Part shown: in pieces, positions 9,382 to 18,706 of the stretch
Position numbering within the stretch: the first letter of the stretch is position 1
Layout of the letters: the number at the start of each line of letters is the position of its first letter
Translations under genes and position numbers: made by a program
Assembly: GCF_002154695.1 (NCBI RefSeq)
Contig: NZ_MTAV01000127.1
Location: 1-64,000, forward strand
DNA from: Nostoc sp. T09
GTDB taxonomy: Bacteria > Cyanobacteriota > Cyanobacteriia > Cyanobacteriales > Nostocaceae
Direction of reading: 5' to 3'
Length of the DNA stretch: 64,000 bases
The notes under the pieces: generated by a model
Seen by the model: only the letters and a program-made list of their open reading frames with translations
What the model was told of the DNA's origin: nothing
The model's database searches: none

Positions 9382-9409
9382 AACAATAAAATATGACAAC
9401 AGTCTCTTA

Positions 9410-9440
9410 GATTCCCGACTTCTTAAAGAAGTCGGGAATC
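9410..9440. repeat. Perfect 15-bp inverted repeat (dispersed hairpin)
   Basis: GATTCCCGACTTCTT (9410-9424) is followed after one base by its perfect reverse complement (9426-9440). A close relative with CCCCGACTTTTT arms lies at 35181-35213, so this is a dispersed palindrome. A T-run follows on the plus strand, although the flanking genes run on the minus strand, so it is not a good terminator for them. Confidence 0.7.
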
Positions 9441-9462
9441 TTTTTACTTTTTACTAAATTAT

Positions 9463-10905
9463 CTAGCTAGTAAGTTTTTGAATAATAACCTGATAATCCT
9501 TATATATAATCTGAATTTTATCTCTAAAAATTGTTAAAAAAGCATCTATAGCCAGCTTAGGGTGTTGAGTGAGATTATCCTGAACTTCAGGCCAATTGTA
9601 ATCATCAAATATTATTACTCCTTTGAGTTTAACTAAACGCCAACCCAAGACAGCATCTTCAAGAACATCAGAGGCTATATGAGAACCATCAATATATAGA
9701 AAATCATAAGTATCTATAGGCAGTGTTCGCAAGACTTCCTGAGAGATACCAACAACTTTTTCAACTTTAGAAGCCGAGCCTGTTAGAGCTATATTGAAAT
9801 CAAATCTTTTCTCTAGAGATTTAATGCAATCTGGATCTAAATTTTGATGCTCACAACTTCCCTCAAATGTATCTATACAGGTAATTTTGGCTGATTCATG
9901 AGTCAAGATATTCTCAAGCAGCCAACAAGTAGATCTTCCTTCCCAACTGCCTATTTCTAAAAATTTGAGGTTGGGTAAGTTTGCAAAGTTTTTTAATACC
10001 TGTTCCCAAAAATGAATATGAATACTAAACCAATCTTGAGTAAATTGATAACCTTTATATAAACACTTTTTTAAATATTGCTTGCGTTGTAAATATAAAA
10101 AATGTTCCTCTTCAATTTTATAAGATTGCTCCAATAAATTTGGCTCTATATGATATAGTTCTTGAGATTCACCTGGCGGTAATTGAAACCTCGTAATTTG
10201 TTTATCAAATGCATTATCAGGATATCGGATATATTCGACAGTTTCTAAGTTAGTTTTGCCAATAGTAAAAAATTTTGAGAGCAAAGCCTGATAAGCACAA
10301 TCTTCCGTTTTAGTTTGTTTATGTATCTCATCTTCAAAAAATCCCTCAATAAACTCATGACACTCTCTCCTAACGCACAAGTTTAGAGGTAGACTTTTTT
10401 CGATAGCATCTTGCCAATATGGATGAATTTTATCTTGAGTTTTGACCTTAGACCTAATTACATCAAAACGCTTTTCTGGCAATTTGATTGTCAAGTTATA
10501 ATTATCACTTGCAAGTTGAAAAGATGAAATATTTGCAGGCTTATCTTGTAATAGCATAAAGCAGACATAGATATGTTCTGGTAAAAATAAATCGTCTGCA
10601 TCACAAAAAAATATAATTTCACCCTGGGAATTTTTTACGCCTGTATTTCTAGCTGCTCCTGCACCTCGATTGAAACTGTGTTTTACGACATTACAAAAAG
10701 AGTTTTGGCAGACAAACTCATCCACAATAGATAAAGTATTATCAGTTGAAGCATCATCAACAATAACTATCTCCGCATTAATTAGCTGCGAATGAAGGTA
10801 GCTTTTCTGGAAAAAATCAATGCTCTGGCTAATACTGTCTAGGGTTTTGACTACAACATTCTCACAATTAAATGCTGGTACTATAACTGAAAAAGAACTG
10901 AGCAT
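9463..10905 (-). CDS. Glycosyltransferase family 2 fused to a class I methyltransferase
   Basis: Two-domain protein of 480 aa. Residues 1-230 are a GT-A family 2 transferase: SVIVPAFNCENVVVKTL, VIVDDASTDNT and FFCDADDLFLPEH supply the nucleotide-sugar and metal-binding acidic residues. Residues about 310-470 are a SAM-dependent methyltransferase of the CmcI/Methyltransf_24 type, with FLEIGSWEGRSTCWLLE, ITCIDTFEGS and YDFLYIDGSH. A linker of unknown fold joins them. It may build and methylate a surface glycan. The gene is more AT-rich than its neighbours, consistent with transfer. Confidence 0.85.
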   Translation of the reverse strand: MLSSFSVIVPAFNCENVVVKTLDSISQSIDFFQKSYLHSQLINAEIVIVDDASTDNTLSIVDEFVCQNSFCNVVKHSFNRGAGAARNTGVKNSQGEIIFFCDADDLFLPEHIYVCFMLLQDKPANISSFQLASDNYNLTIKLPEKRFDVIRSKVKTQDKIHPYWQDAIEKSLPLNLCVRRECHEFIEGFFEDEIHKQTKTEDCAYQALLSKFFTIGKTNLETVEYIRYPDNAFDKQITRFQLPPGESQELYHIEPNLLEQSYKIEEEHFLYLQRKQYLKKCLYKGYQFTQDWFSIHIHFWEQVLKNFANLPNLKFLEIGSWEGRSTCWLLENILTHESAKITCIDTFEGSCEHQNLDPDCIKSLEKRFDFNIALTGSASKVEKVVGISQEVLRTLPIDTYDFLYIDGSHIASDVLEDAVLGWRLVKLKGVIIFDDYNWPEVQDNLTQHPKLAIDAFLTIFRDKIQIIYKDYQVIIQKLTS

Positions 10906-10931
10906 ATTAAATTTCCTGAATTTGCGTAAGC

Positions 10932-11498
10932 CTATTCAAAAACTACATCTTCGTAAAGCTCTGCTATTGTTCCTTCAAAATTAATACTGTGTAGTCGAAA
11001 TGATGTATTTTCTGCTGTGTAGGACTGTAAAACCCACAGTCCTTCATGATTACGGCGAAAACACTCAATTCGCTGACGTTTGGTGTTAATTAAAACGTAC
11101 TCTTGCAGACTTTCTAAAGTTTGATAATCAGCAAATTTGTCTCCCCGATCAAAGGCTTCTGTAGAGTTAGATAAAACTTCGACAATTAAACAAGGAAATT
11201 TTTTATATGCAGGAGTTTCCTGATCTCGTTGATCGCAAGTAACCATCACATCGGGATAGTAATATCGATTTAGAGTTTCGATACGTGCTTTCATGTCAGC
11301 AATGTACACACGACAGCCTGAACCGCGTACATGATTACGAAGCAGAGCAAAAATGTTCCCAGCTATAGTAACGTGGGGGTCAAGCGCTCCAGCCATTGCG
11401 TAAATATAGCCCTCAATGTATTCGTGTTTGATGTCGCTTTTTTCCTCCATTTGGAGATATTCTTCAGGGGTAAGGTAGATTTCAGGAGAAGCAATCAT
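10932..11498 (-). CDS. Uma2 family protein (DUF820)
   Basis: Second Uma2/DUF820 protein of the block, 188 aa from the ATG at 11498 (the frame is open to 11522). Family landmarks are LTPEEYLQMEEKSDIKHEYI, the AGNIFALLRNHV helix, RYYYPDVMVTCD, the core CLIVEVLSNST and KFADYQTLESLQEYVLIN. The PD-(D/E)XK-like core residues (D in YYPDVMV, E in IVEVLS) are present. Function unknown; the family is abundant in cyanobacteria. It lies 26 bp after the start of the GT2-methyltransferase gene and may share its transcript. Confidence 0.86.
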   Translation of the reverse strand: MIASPEIYLTPEEYLQMEEKSDIKHEYIEGYIYAMAGALDPHVTIAGNIFALLRNHVRGSGCRVYIADMKARIETLNRYYYPDVMVTCDQRDQETPAYKKFPCLIVEVLSNSTEAFDRGDKFADYQTLESLQEYVLINTKRQRIECFRRNHEGLWVLQSYTAENTSFRLHSINFEGTIAELYEDVVFE

Positions 11499-11677
11499 AT
11501 TTAAAACCTCAAGCTTAAGCAATGGGTAAATCTTGATGTATTTTCTAGAATAACCTTTGTGAGCGATCGCCTACTCCCAATTTGATAGATCTATCCCACT
11601 AATCAGTTAAATACATAACCTTTTAAAACTAAAAATTATTCCCACATCCTAGAAATATTCAAGATATTAATTAATGG

Positions 11678-13057
11678 CTAGACTGGGATAACTTCCGCCA
11701 ATCTCTGTTTCACTTGATAAAAAACACTTTTCCAATCACCTCGACGCGTTTGGCGGAATAAACGCATGGTAGGATACCAAGGCGTTTCCTTACCTGCTAA
11801 TTGCCAACGCCAATCGGGAATTAAAGGCAATAATACCCATACAGGTTTGCCCATTGCGCCAGCTAAGTGTGCTACGGCTGTATCGACGGTAATGACTAAA
11901 TCTAATTGCTGAATAACGCTAGCTGTATCGACAAAATCATTCAGTAAATGACTCAAATCATGAACGCGATACCTTCGGTGGGCTTTGCCTACGCAGTTTA
12001 GCCAAGGTTGAATCTGAGACGCATCATCCCCAACTTGCAAGCTATACAAAGAGACATTACCTACTTCTAATAAATCTATCAATAATTCTGGTGAGCACGA
12101 CTTTTTTTGATGAAATTGAGGATTAAGTTTACCTGCTGACCAGACAATGCCAATGCGATATGCTTTAGATGCGGGAATAATACATCGAGAAGGTAACGGA
12201 TTTGGTGCAAATATATAAGGAATAGTTCTAGGGATGGTATCAAAGGTAGTGTTGAAAATCCGAGGTAAGCTCATCAGCGAAGCGTGATAATCATAGGCAT
12301 AGATATTACAAGAGTTTTTGTTTATAACTTCAAACTTTTCTTGCAGATATTCTTGAAACAGCACTATTAAAGCTGGCTCGATACTAAAGACAACCTTAGC
12401 GCCTCGTTCTCGCAATAACTTCGCATAGCGAGAAAATTGAATCGCATCGCCTAGACCTTGTTCATTCCAGAGAACAATAGATCTTCCCTGAAGATCTGAA
12501 CCATCCCACATAGATTTTTTAGGTTTTACATGGAGAAATGTTTCTGTTGATAATCTCCACTCAAATTCTGCAAAACCTTCACAAAATCTACCTTCTGATA
12601 GCAAAACAATTCCCAAATTAGTATGAGCTTCAGCAAAGTCAGGTTGTAACTGAATTGTCTTTTGATAAGCTGTTCTCGCTTGAGGTAATTTCCCTTGTTC
12701 ATGATAAGCAAAACCAAGGTTGTAATAAGTATTAACATTATCATGTTGAAGTATCAGTGCTTTTTGATAAAGTAAAATAGCTTGTTGAAAATCTCCTTGT
12801 TTTTGATAAATATTCCCTAAATTGATATGGAAAATAGCTGATTCGGGATTGATTTCTAGAGATTTATTGATGAATTCAATCGCAGTTTCGTATTGCTTAT
12901 GTTGTTCAGCAATCAGTCCTAAAAAATGCCAAGCATTAGCGTTATCTGGTTGCTGCTGTAACACTTGCTGAAAACAACTTTGTGATGCTTGCAATTGTCC
13001 AGATTGATAATGCTTGTTGCCTAATGTAAGCTGCTTGTGGATTTGGTCATAATTCAT
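11678..13057 (-). CDS. TPR protein with C-terminal GT9-like glycosyltransferase domain
   Basis: 459 aa. The N-terminal 170 residues are four to five tetratricopeptide repeats (for example NANAWHFLGLIAEQHKQYE and FAEAHTNLGIVLLSEGRF). The C-terminal 290 residues resemble a GT-B/GT9 domain, with IVLWNEQGLGDAIQFSRYA, IGIVWSAGKLNP and LDLVITVDTAVAHLAGAMG, the last being the donor-site motif. This TPR-glycosyltransferase arrangement is common in cyanobacteria; acceptors are not established. It is the most upstream intact gene of the accessory block on this strand. Confidence 0.85.
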   Translation of the reverse strand: MNYDQIHKQLTLGNKHYQSGQLQASQSCFQQVLQQQPDNANAWHFLGLIAEQHKQYETAIEFINKSLEINPESAIFHINLGNIYQKQGDFQQAILLYQKALILQHDNVNTYYNLGFAYHEQGKLPQARTAYQKTIQLQPDFAEAHTNLGIVLLSEGRFCEGFAEFEWRLSTETFLHVKPKKSMWDGSDLQGRSIVLWNEQGLGDAIQFSRYAKLLRERGAKVVFSIEPALIVLFQEYLQEKFEVINKNSCNIYAYDYHASLMSLPRIFNTTFDTIPRTIPYIFAPNPLPSRCIIPASKAYRIGIVWSAGKLNPQFHQKKSCSPELLIDLLEVGNVSLYSLQVGDDASQIQPWLNCVGKAHRRYRVHDLSHLLNDFVDTASVIQQLDLVITVDTAVAHLAGAMGKPVWVLLPLIPDWRWQLAGKETPWYPTMRLFRQTRRGDWKSVFYQVKQRLAEVIPV

Positions 13058-13418
13058 TTTTATGGGTAATCATAGAATGGTTGTTTGCTGCTAAACGCTC
13101 ATCTTTGTAGGGAAGATGAAAGTCTAAGGAATTAGATAGTGTGAGAATTTGCTAACTAGGACGAAAAATTATCTAACGCTGCCGAAAAAATAAGAATAGA
13201 CAAGTTGAAATGTAAGCGAGCCATAGCACACATGTACTAACTAGCAGCAGTCTGCGAGAATACGGGTGTATTTTCAACTTGTTTAACACTAGTAGGATCT
13301 CCAGAAGCCTAAAATTTTTTACTATACATAATTATTTTCAGTTATTATTTCTCCTATTCCGTGCAGATGTTTATTTCAAATACTTTCCCTACGAGCGATC
13401 GCCACCTTTATCCTACTC
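13058..13418. other. Intergenic region between the TPR-GT gene and the AAA+ remnant
   Basis: About 360 bp, AT-rich. No gene, RNA or clear hairpin was recognised. Confidence 0.5.
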
Positions 13419-13850
13419 TTAAGCCAATCCCCATTCCAACTTTAGGGTTTCCAGCTTAGGATTCTTCACAGTTAATCGCTTACACTCCTCCAAAAATTCT
13501 TTTACCTGTTCTTCGTTAAGAGTCAACCCACCATCTTGGAGGTTATTAATGTAAGTGATGATATCTGAAGTTGTCAGAGATGAACTTATTTCTTCTAGCA
13601 AGATAGCGTTTCTGACTTCTCTGCACACTAATTCGATATCAGATGAGGTAAATCTTGAACTTTTATCGGCTAAAATTTCAAAATTAATTATCTGAGCAAA
13701 ATCAATTTTTGCTAAATAGTGTTTAAATAAATCTGTTCTTTCAGATTCATCTGGTGGGAAGATAGGAATCTTCCAATCTAATCTGCCAGAACGTTTCAAA
13801 GCACTATTAATCTCACTTAAAGAGTACGATAAATAATCATGCACAACCAT
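13419..13850 (-). pseudogene. C-terminal fragment of an AAA+ ATPase
   Basis: The 143-residue frame matches only the end of an AAA+ module: ALKRSGRLDWKIPIFPPDES corresponds to the arginine-finger and post-sensor region of Cdc48/FtsH-like ATPases, followed by the small helical lid (SSRFTSSDIELVCREVRNAI). Walker A, Walker B and everything before are absent. An in-frame TAG lies just upstream of the first ATG, and the divergent permease gene begins 43 bp away, so no room exists for the missing part. It is best read as a remnant cut at the edge of the accessory block. Confidence 0.72.
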
Positions 13851-13893
13851 TCGCTACAGCTGGGTTGATGCGCGATTAAGCGGAGGTTTACTT

Positions 13894-14802
13894 GTGTTTG
13901 AAATTAGCAGGCGGCACAGAAAACCCAGGTGGAACATCACAGAAAACCTGGCTGGATATCTATTTATGATGCCCACTATCGTGGTTTTAGGGATTTTTGT
14001 GGTCTTGCCAATTCTTTATGCTGTCTTCCTTTCCCTCCACAAAGTCCAACTTCTGGGCGGGATTAACTACCAGTTCATCGGCTTTCGCAATTTCACGCGC
14101 TTGCTTGATGATGAACGAGTTTGGATTGCTTTGAGAAATACAGCAGAATATGTAGCAATTGTAGTTCCAACTCAAACTATCCTCGCCTTAGTCTTAGCAG
14201 TCACACTGAATTCTGGCATTCGTGGCAAAAACTGGTGGCGCATCCTTTATTTTTTGCCAACAGTCACTTCTTCTGCTGTGCTGACGCTGATTTTCATGTG
14301 GATTTACAATACCGATGGGCTACTTAATGATTTTCTCGCTTCTCTAGGGCTACCTACATATAACTGGTTAGGAGATCCAGCTGTTGCTCTCAAAGGCATC
14401 ATAATCATGAATATTTGGTCAACAGCACCGTTTTATATGGTGATTTACCTAGCGGCGTTGCAGGATATCCCCCAGTCACTTTACGAAGCCGCAGAACTTG
14501 ATGGGGCGAATGGGTGGCAAAAGTTTATTCATGTTACTATCCCCATACTCAAGCCTGTCACCTTCTTTGTCATAGCTATGGGAGTGATTGGCACGTTTCA
14601 ACTATTTGATCAGTCTTATATTTTTTCTGGTGGGACTGGCGGGCCAAACAATGCCACCCTAACCGTGGTACTACTAATTTACCAAGCTGTATTTCGGAAT
14701 TTACAGATGGGTTATGCAGCTGCAATCGCTTTTTTATTAGCAGCGATTATTATTGCGATCGCTTTGATTCAGCAGCGACTCTTTGGAGGTGAAAGACCTT
14801 GA
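13894..14802 (+). CDS. ABC transporter permease, MalF-like
   Basis: Inner-membrane permease of a carbohydrate ABC importer (CUT1), 302 aa, six predicted transmembrane helices. The cytoplasmic EAA loop that contacts the ATPase is clear: EAAELDGANGWQKFIHVTIP. The start is a GTG at 13894. It is coupled to the second permease by a 4-bp overlap. No ATPase gene lies nearby; such permeases often use a shared MsmK/UgpC-type ATPase encoded elsewhere. The matching binding protein is probably the lipoprotein at 4371-5621. Confidence 0.92.
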   Translation: MFEISRRHRKPRWNITENLAGYLFMMPTIVVLGIFVVLPILYAVFLSLHKVQLLGGINYQFIGFRNFTRLLDDERVWIALRNTAEYVAIVVPTQTILALVLAVTLNSGIRGKNWWRILYFLPTVTSSAVLTLIFMWIYNTDGLLNDFLASLGLPTYNWLGDPAVALKGIIIMNIWSTAPFYMVIYLAALQDIPQSLYEAAELDGANGWQKFIHVTIPILKPVTFFVIAMGVIGTFQLFDQSYIFSGGTGGPNNATLTVVLLIYQAVFRNLQMGYAAAIAFLLAAIIIAIALIQQRLFGGERP

Positions 14803-15635
14803 CTAACATCTCTCGCTTTTCCTGGCTCAGAGTACTGCTATATGTCTTACTCACGATTTATGGTGTAATCACTCTAATTCCTTTTTTGTGGGCACTCTCT
14901 GCATCATTCAAGCCCTTATCAGAAATAGTCGGGGGTGCGCCTAATTTCCTCCCAAAAAATTTCACTCTGGACAACTACAAGCAAATATTCTTACAGGAAC
15001 CCTTGTTTTGGCGCTGGCTATTTAACAGTGTGCTAATTGCCGTTAGCGTTACAATTTTAAACTTGCTACTTAACTCAATGGCAGGTTACGCCTTAGCCAG
15101 ACTCCGCTTTGCCGGGAAACGCTTTTGGTTCTTGCTGATTCTGGCAGTTTTAGCAGTTCCAGCCCAGATTACCCTGATTCCTACCTTTTTGATTTTAAAA
15201 GCGATCGGTTGGTTGAATTCTTACCAGGGCATGATTGTACCTAGTATGGTCAATGCCACTTTCATTTTTATGATGCGGCAGTTTTTCGTTAATTTTCCCA
15301 GGGAATTAGAAGAAGCCGCGCAACTAGATGGCTTAAATACCTTGGGGATTTTTCGGCATATTGTCTTACCTTTAGCAAAACCAGCCTTAGCAGCACAAGC
15401 AGTTTTTGTATTCATGGGTAGCTGGAATAATTTCTTGCTACCTGTGGTAATTTTATTTGACCCAGAAATGTTTACTCTCCCTTTAGGACTAAACACCTTC
15501 AAAGGTCAATACATCAGCTATTGGAACTACATCATGGCTGCTTCTATGGTGTTCACCTTACCAGCTTTAGGAATATACGCCTTTTTCAACCGCTACTTTA
15601 TTCAAAGCGTCACATTTACTGGTGGAAAAGGGTAA
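14799..15635 (+). CDS. ABC transporter permease, MalG-like
   Basis: Second permease of the CUT1-type importer, 278 aa with six predicted helices. The EAA motif is EEAAQLDGLNTLGIFRHIVL. The start is a TTG at 14799 overlapping the stop of the MalF-like gene (TTGA), supported by a strong Shine-Dalgarno sequence GGAGGT at 14785-14790. Translation of the two permeases is therefore probably coupled, giving equal amounts of the two halves of the channel. Confidence 0.92.
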   Translation: MTNISRFSWLRVLLYVLLTIYGVITLIPFLWALSASFKPLSEIVGGAPNFLPKNFTLDNYKQIFLQEPLFWRWLFNSVLIAVSVTILNLLLNSMAGYALARLRFAGKRFWFLLILAVLAVPAQITLIPTFLILKAIGWLNSYQGMIVPSMVNATFIFMMRQFFVNFPRELEEAAQLDGLNTLGIFRHIVLPLAKPALAAQAVFVFMGSWNNFLLPVVILFDPEMFTLPLGLNTFKGQYISYWNYIMAASMVFTLPALGIYAFFNRYFIQSVTFTGGKG

Positions 15636-15830
15636 TTGTCATCTGTCATTAGTCATTTGTCATTTGTCCTTTGTCCTTTGTCATTTCTCCCCCTGCTTAC
15701 CCTAATCTCCCTCATCCCCTTGTCCTCCTTGTCCCATTTCTCCCCACCCTCTCCCACACTCCCCACACTCCCTTATCCCCCTTGTCTCCCTTGTCCTCCT
15801 TGTCCTCTTAATCCCTCGTCCACGATCCCC
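15636..15830. repeat. CATTTGT repeat run and pyrimidine-rich tract
   Basis: The bases after the permease gene are a run of CATTAGT/CATTTGT/CCTTTGT units, followed by a long C/T-rich tract of CCTTGTCCTCC-type units. An open frame across it is low-complexity and is not credited as a gene. No hairpin terminator was recognised. Confidence 0.6.
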
Positions 15831-15928
15831 ACTGGAACTAGAACCGTATTTTGGGCGACAAATTGCACTCTTAACATGATATTGGTATTACAGCGACTCA
15901 ATCTCTATATATCAGTTAACAAAACATT

Positions 15929-16168
15929 ATGGGTGTTGCAGACCTATCGATCGCAGAGATAGCAACAGACTACAGTATTCCTGTGGCTAAAGGGTTTTCT
16001 CTGTACAACCACCTCTTAATTGCCGATAAACACCAAAAGACCCATTTGGCGTTGGAGGCTGCAAAGGCAATTATTTCGCAATTATTGTCTGAGAAACACC
16101 CAAAAGGTACTAGCGACTTGATGGGTACTACCGAAGCCACCAGAAGGGCTATTTGGGGCTTTGGTTGA
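15929..16168 (+). CDS. Small conserved-looking hypothetical protein
   Basis: 79-residue frame beginning MGVADLSIAEIATDYSIPV. It is mostly helical, with a possible helix-turn-helix-like start (SIAEIATDYSIPVAKGFSL) and a second helix (LALEAAKAIISQLLSEK), giving a resemblance to the small N-terminal helical modules of IF-2-like proteins. I cannot name a family. It lies just upstream of psbV on the same strand. No good Shine-Dalgarno sequence is visible. It may be a real small gene or a decayed one. Confidence 0.4.
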   Translation: MGVADLSIAEIATDYSIPVAKGFSLYNHLLIADKHQKTHLALEAAKAIISQLLSEKHPKGTSDLMGTTEATRRAIWGFG

Positions 16169-16254
16169 TAGCTCATGGCAAAGAAAAATTAGCAACATGG
16201 AGATTGAGTAACGCTAACTAGCTGTGTTGAGTGTCAAAATCTTTAAGGGGAAAC

Positions 16255-16746
16255 ATGTTTAGAAGATTAATTGGCGTTGTTGTAGCTACTGTTTTGCTAA
16301 CGTTTCAGTTGATTGTCGGTAGCGCGACAGCTGTAGAACTGGATGCAGCCACCCGAACCGTAACATTAAATGATAAGGGTGATACCACTGTACTCAGCTT
16401 GAAAGAAGTCAAAGAAGGTAAACGCTTATTTCAATACGCTTGCGCTCAATGTCATGTAGGGGGCGTCACCAAGACTAACCAAAACGTGGGACTTGAGCCA
16501 GAAGCACTAGCACTGGCAACACCAAACCGTAACAATATTGAAGGCTTGGTGGACTATATGAAGAATCCTACTACTTATGACGGTGAAGAAGAGATTTCTG
16601 AATTACACCCCAGCACCAAGAGTGCAGATATTTTCACTGAAATGAGAAATCTCACAGACGAAGACTTGAAAGCGATCGCTGGTCATATTCTTCTGCAACC
16701 AAAAGTCGTTGGCCAGAAGTGGGGAGGTGGCAAAATTTATTACTAA
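16255..16746 (+). CDS. psbV: Cytochrome c-550, photosystem II extrinsic subunit
   Basis: Lumenal low-potential c-type cytochrome that stabilises the oxygen-evolving complex of photosystem II. The ATG at 16255 has AAGGGG four bases upstream and is preferred to a GTG at 16231. The signal peptide ends SATA|VELD, leaving a 137-residue mature protein, the standard size. The haem motif is CAQCH (C63, C66, H67 of the precursor), and the second axial ligand H118 (mature H92) is in ISELHPST. It is followed by its paralogue and then by the two alternative electron carriers. Confidence 0.97.
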   Translation: MFRRLIGVVVATVLLTFQLIVGSATAVELDAATRTVTLNDKGDTTVLSLKEVKEGKRLFQYACAQCHVGGVTKTNQNVGLEPEALALATPNRNNIEGLVDYMKNPTTYDGEEEISELHPSTKSADIFTEMRNLTDEDLKAIAGHILLQPKVVGQKWGGGKIYY

Positions 16747-16908
16747 AGTTAGTAATTAGTACTGAGTACTGAGATCTGGGTACTGAGCAAAGGGACAGGG
16801 GATTTTGGAAGACCCACTCTCAAATCCCCACTTCCTATAAGACTCAGAACTCAGAACTCGGAACTCAGTACATTTTGACGCACCTCACTATATCTCAACT
16901 AGCTGCTA

Positions 16909-17406
16909 ATGCTGTATCGATTATGTGCTCGTTATCTCTTCCTAGTTCTAGTTATTGTCTTGGTGGACTATAACAGCAGTACTTTACCCGCCCAAGCTGC
17001 CAATATCGATCCTTATATAGGACGGTATTTACATGTCACTGAGCCAATTGCCCTAGATGTAGATGGACAAGGCAATACTCGTCTATTTTCACCATTAGAG
17101 TTGTCTGCTGGTAAACAACTGTTTGAAAACAACTGCATTAATTGTCATGTTGGTGGTGCAACTTTGCCCAATCCCCAAGTATCTTTGTCTGTTGAAACAC
17201 TTAAGGGTGCTAATCCGCCCCGCGATCGCATTAACGCTCTTGTTGCCTTTATGCGCCAGCCAATGACCTATGATGGTAGTCAAGAAACTTATTGGTGTCG
17301 TCAGTTGACCCCTAAGTTTCTCTCGCAACAGCAAGTGGAAAGTTTAGCGGCTTTCATTCTCACAGCAGCACACAAGGCCCCTGGTTGGGGTACGGAAAAT
17401 TTTTGA
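16909..17406 (+). CDS. psbV2: PsbV2-like cytochrome c-550 paralogue
   Basis: c-type cytochrome of 165 aa with a signal peptide ending near PAQA. The haem-binding motif is CINCH (C76, C79, H80). It aligns with PsbV throughout, including MTYDGSQE against TTYDGEEE. At the place of the second histidine ligand it has a cysteine (C130 in ETYWCRQL). PsbV2 of thermophilic cyanobacteria is known to use an unusual His-Cys haem ligation, and its gene follows psbV, as here. The physiological role is unclear. Placement 160 bp after psbV suggests a tandem duplication. Confidence 0.88.
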   Translation: MLYRLCARYLFLVLVIVLVDYNSSTLPAQAANIDPYIGRYLHVTEPIALDVDGQGNTRLFSPLELSAGKQLFENNCINCHVGGATLPNPQVSLSVETLKGANPPRDRINALVAFMRQPMTYDGSQETYWCRQLTPKFLSQQQVESLAAFILTAAHKAPGWGTENF

Positions 17407-17663
17407 AAAGCCAGGAAGCTTTCCTAAAGAAAAAGTAAAATTCTTGCTTTTAGGATTTACCTTATGCTTACCTTGGGTGTCTTTAAACTAGACATATTTT
17501 GTTATATAGCACTCTAGTATTTATTCCTGATTGCACAAATTTTTACTATTTAATCTGCTTTATTATTTAAAAAAAAATTCATCTACGACGGTTTGTCATA
17601 TTTAGTGTTGATTTTATTTAAAATAAGAAAGGGAAAATAAAAACCATTTGTTAGGAGAACGCC

Positions 17664-18080
17664 ATGAAATTAATTGCGGCAAGCTTGCGGCGCTTCAGCC
17701 TAGCTGTCTTGACAATTCTTTTAGTTGTTAGCAGCTTCGCTGTTTTTACTCCCAGCGCATCAGCTGAAACATACCAAGTAAAACTAGGTAGTGATAAAGG
17801 ACTACTAGCATTTGAACCCAAAAAAGTAACGATTAAACCAGGCGATACAATTGAATGGGTGAACAACAAAGTTCCTCCCCATAATGTTGTGTTTGATGCT
17901 GCCCTTAACCCCGCTAAGAGCGCTGATTTAGCTAAATCTCTGTCTCACAAGCAATTGTTGATGAGTCCTGGACAAAAACAAACAACCACATTCCCCACAG
18001 ACGCACCTGCTGGTGAATACACCTTCTACTGCGAACCCCACCGTGGCGCTGGTATGGTTGGCAAAATCGTTGTCGAATAA
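17664..18080 (+). CDS. petE: Plastocyanin precursor
   Basis: Blue copper protein of the thylakoid lumen that carries electrons from cytochrome f to photosystem I. A signal peptide ends at SASA|ETYQ; the mature protein of about 104 aa has the four copper ligands H73 (PPHNVVF), C123 (FYCEP), H126 and M131 (GAGM). A good Shine-Dalgarno sequence (AGGAG) precedes the ATG. The cytochrome c6 gene that replaces it under copper shortage lies 600 bp downstream, so the pair is probably under opposite copper control, although no operator was identified. Confidence 0.98.
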   Translation: MKLIAASLRRFSLAVLTILLVVSSFAVFTPSASAETYQVKLGSDKGLLAFEPKKVTIKPGDTIEWVNNKVPPHNVVFDAALNPAKSADLAKSLSHKQLLMSPGQKQTTTFPTDAPAGEYTFYCEPHRGAGMVGKIVVE

Positions 18081-18706
18081 GCTAGACACTAAATGATTTT
18101 CCTTGCTCCTGAGTAAAATTAGCACAGAGCAAACCACCATAATCCTACAGTGATGGATAATAAGCGGTGTCGAGTCCTATCCCTGCCTAGAATGCTGACT
18201 ATTGCACAGGTTCGGTAATCGAGGAAGTGAGCTCGTCACCGCTAATTTTAATCAAAGGAAAGATAGGGAAGCTTCTAGTCTGAGTAAATAAGCTAATAAT
18301 CATTCAAATTGCATCCCGTCTCCCGGTCTCCGCGTCTTTTTGAGGCTAAGGATTATGCAACTTATAGTAAGGTTCCTCTTCAGACACTACAATTCAAGAT
18401 AGACCGCCACGGGCGTTAACCTAGCTCCTCCGTGACGAGGCTCGCGCCCACAACGAGGATATGAAAATCTTTACCCTTTTGTCTCCTACCCTCTGCTGAT
18501 TTGAAAATAGATTGAAACTTTTTAATGCTAAACAAAATATAAGTTAAATGCTTATCCGGTCAATAGAGTTTATACGTTACAGAAATTAGCGCTTCATAGG
18601 GTAGAGTACACATAGTATTTGGTAATTTCTAAGGCTTCTAGCAGCTATAGAAAACTTACTGGAGAAGGTTTTGCAGTTGCCGAATGGTTGTTGCGAGGAG
18701 AAGCTC
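18081..18706. other. Intergenic region between petE and petJ
   Basis: About 620 bp containing only scattered stop-rich frames and short GC-rich palindromic stretches around 18395-18450. No gene or named RNA was recognised. It must hold the petJ promoter. Confidence 0.5.

Noticed and set aside
9410-9440. Terminator for the minus-strand glycosyltransferase genes
   Set aside because: The T-run is on the plus-strand side; on the minus strand no T-run follows the hairpin, and a sister palindrome elsewhere suggests a dispersed repeat.
15636-15962. 108-codon open frame after the second permease
   Set aside because: Made of CATTTGT repeats and a pyrimidine tract; low-complexity Leu/Pro/Ser product.
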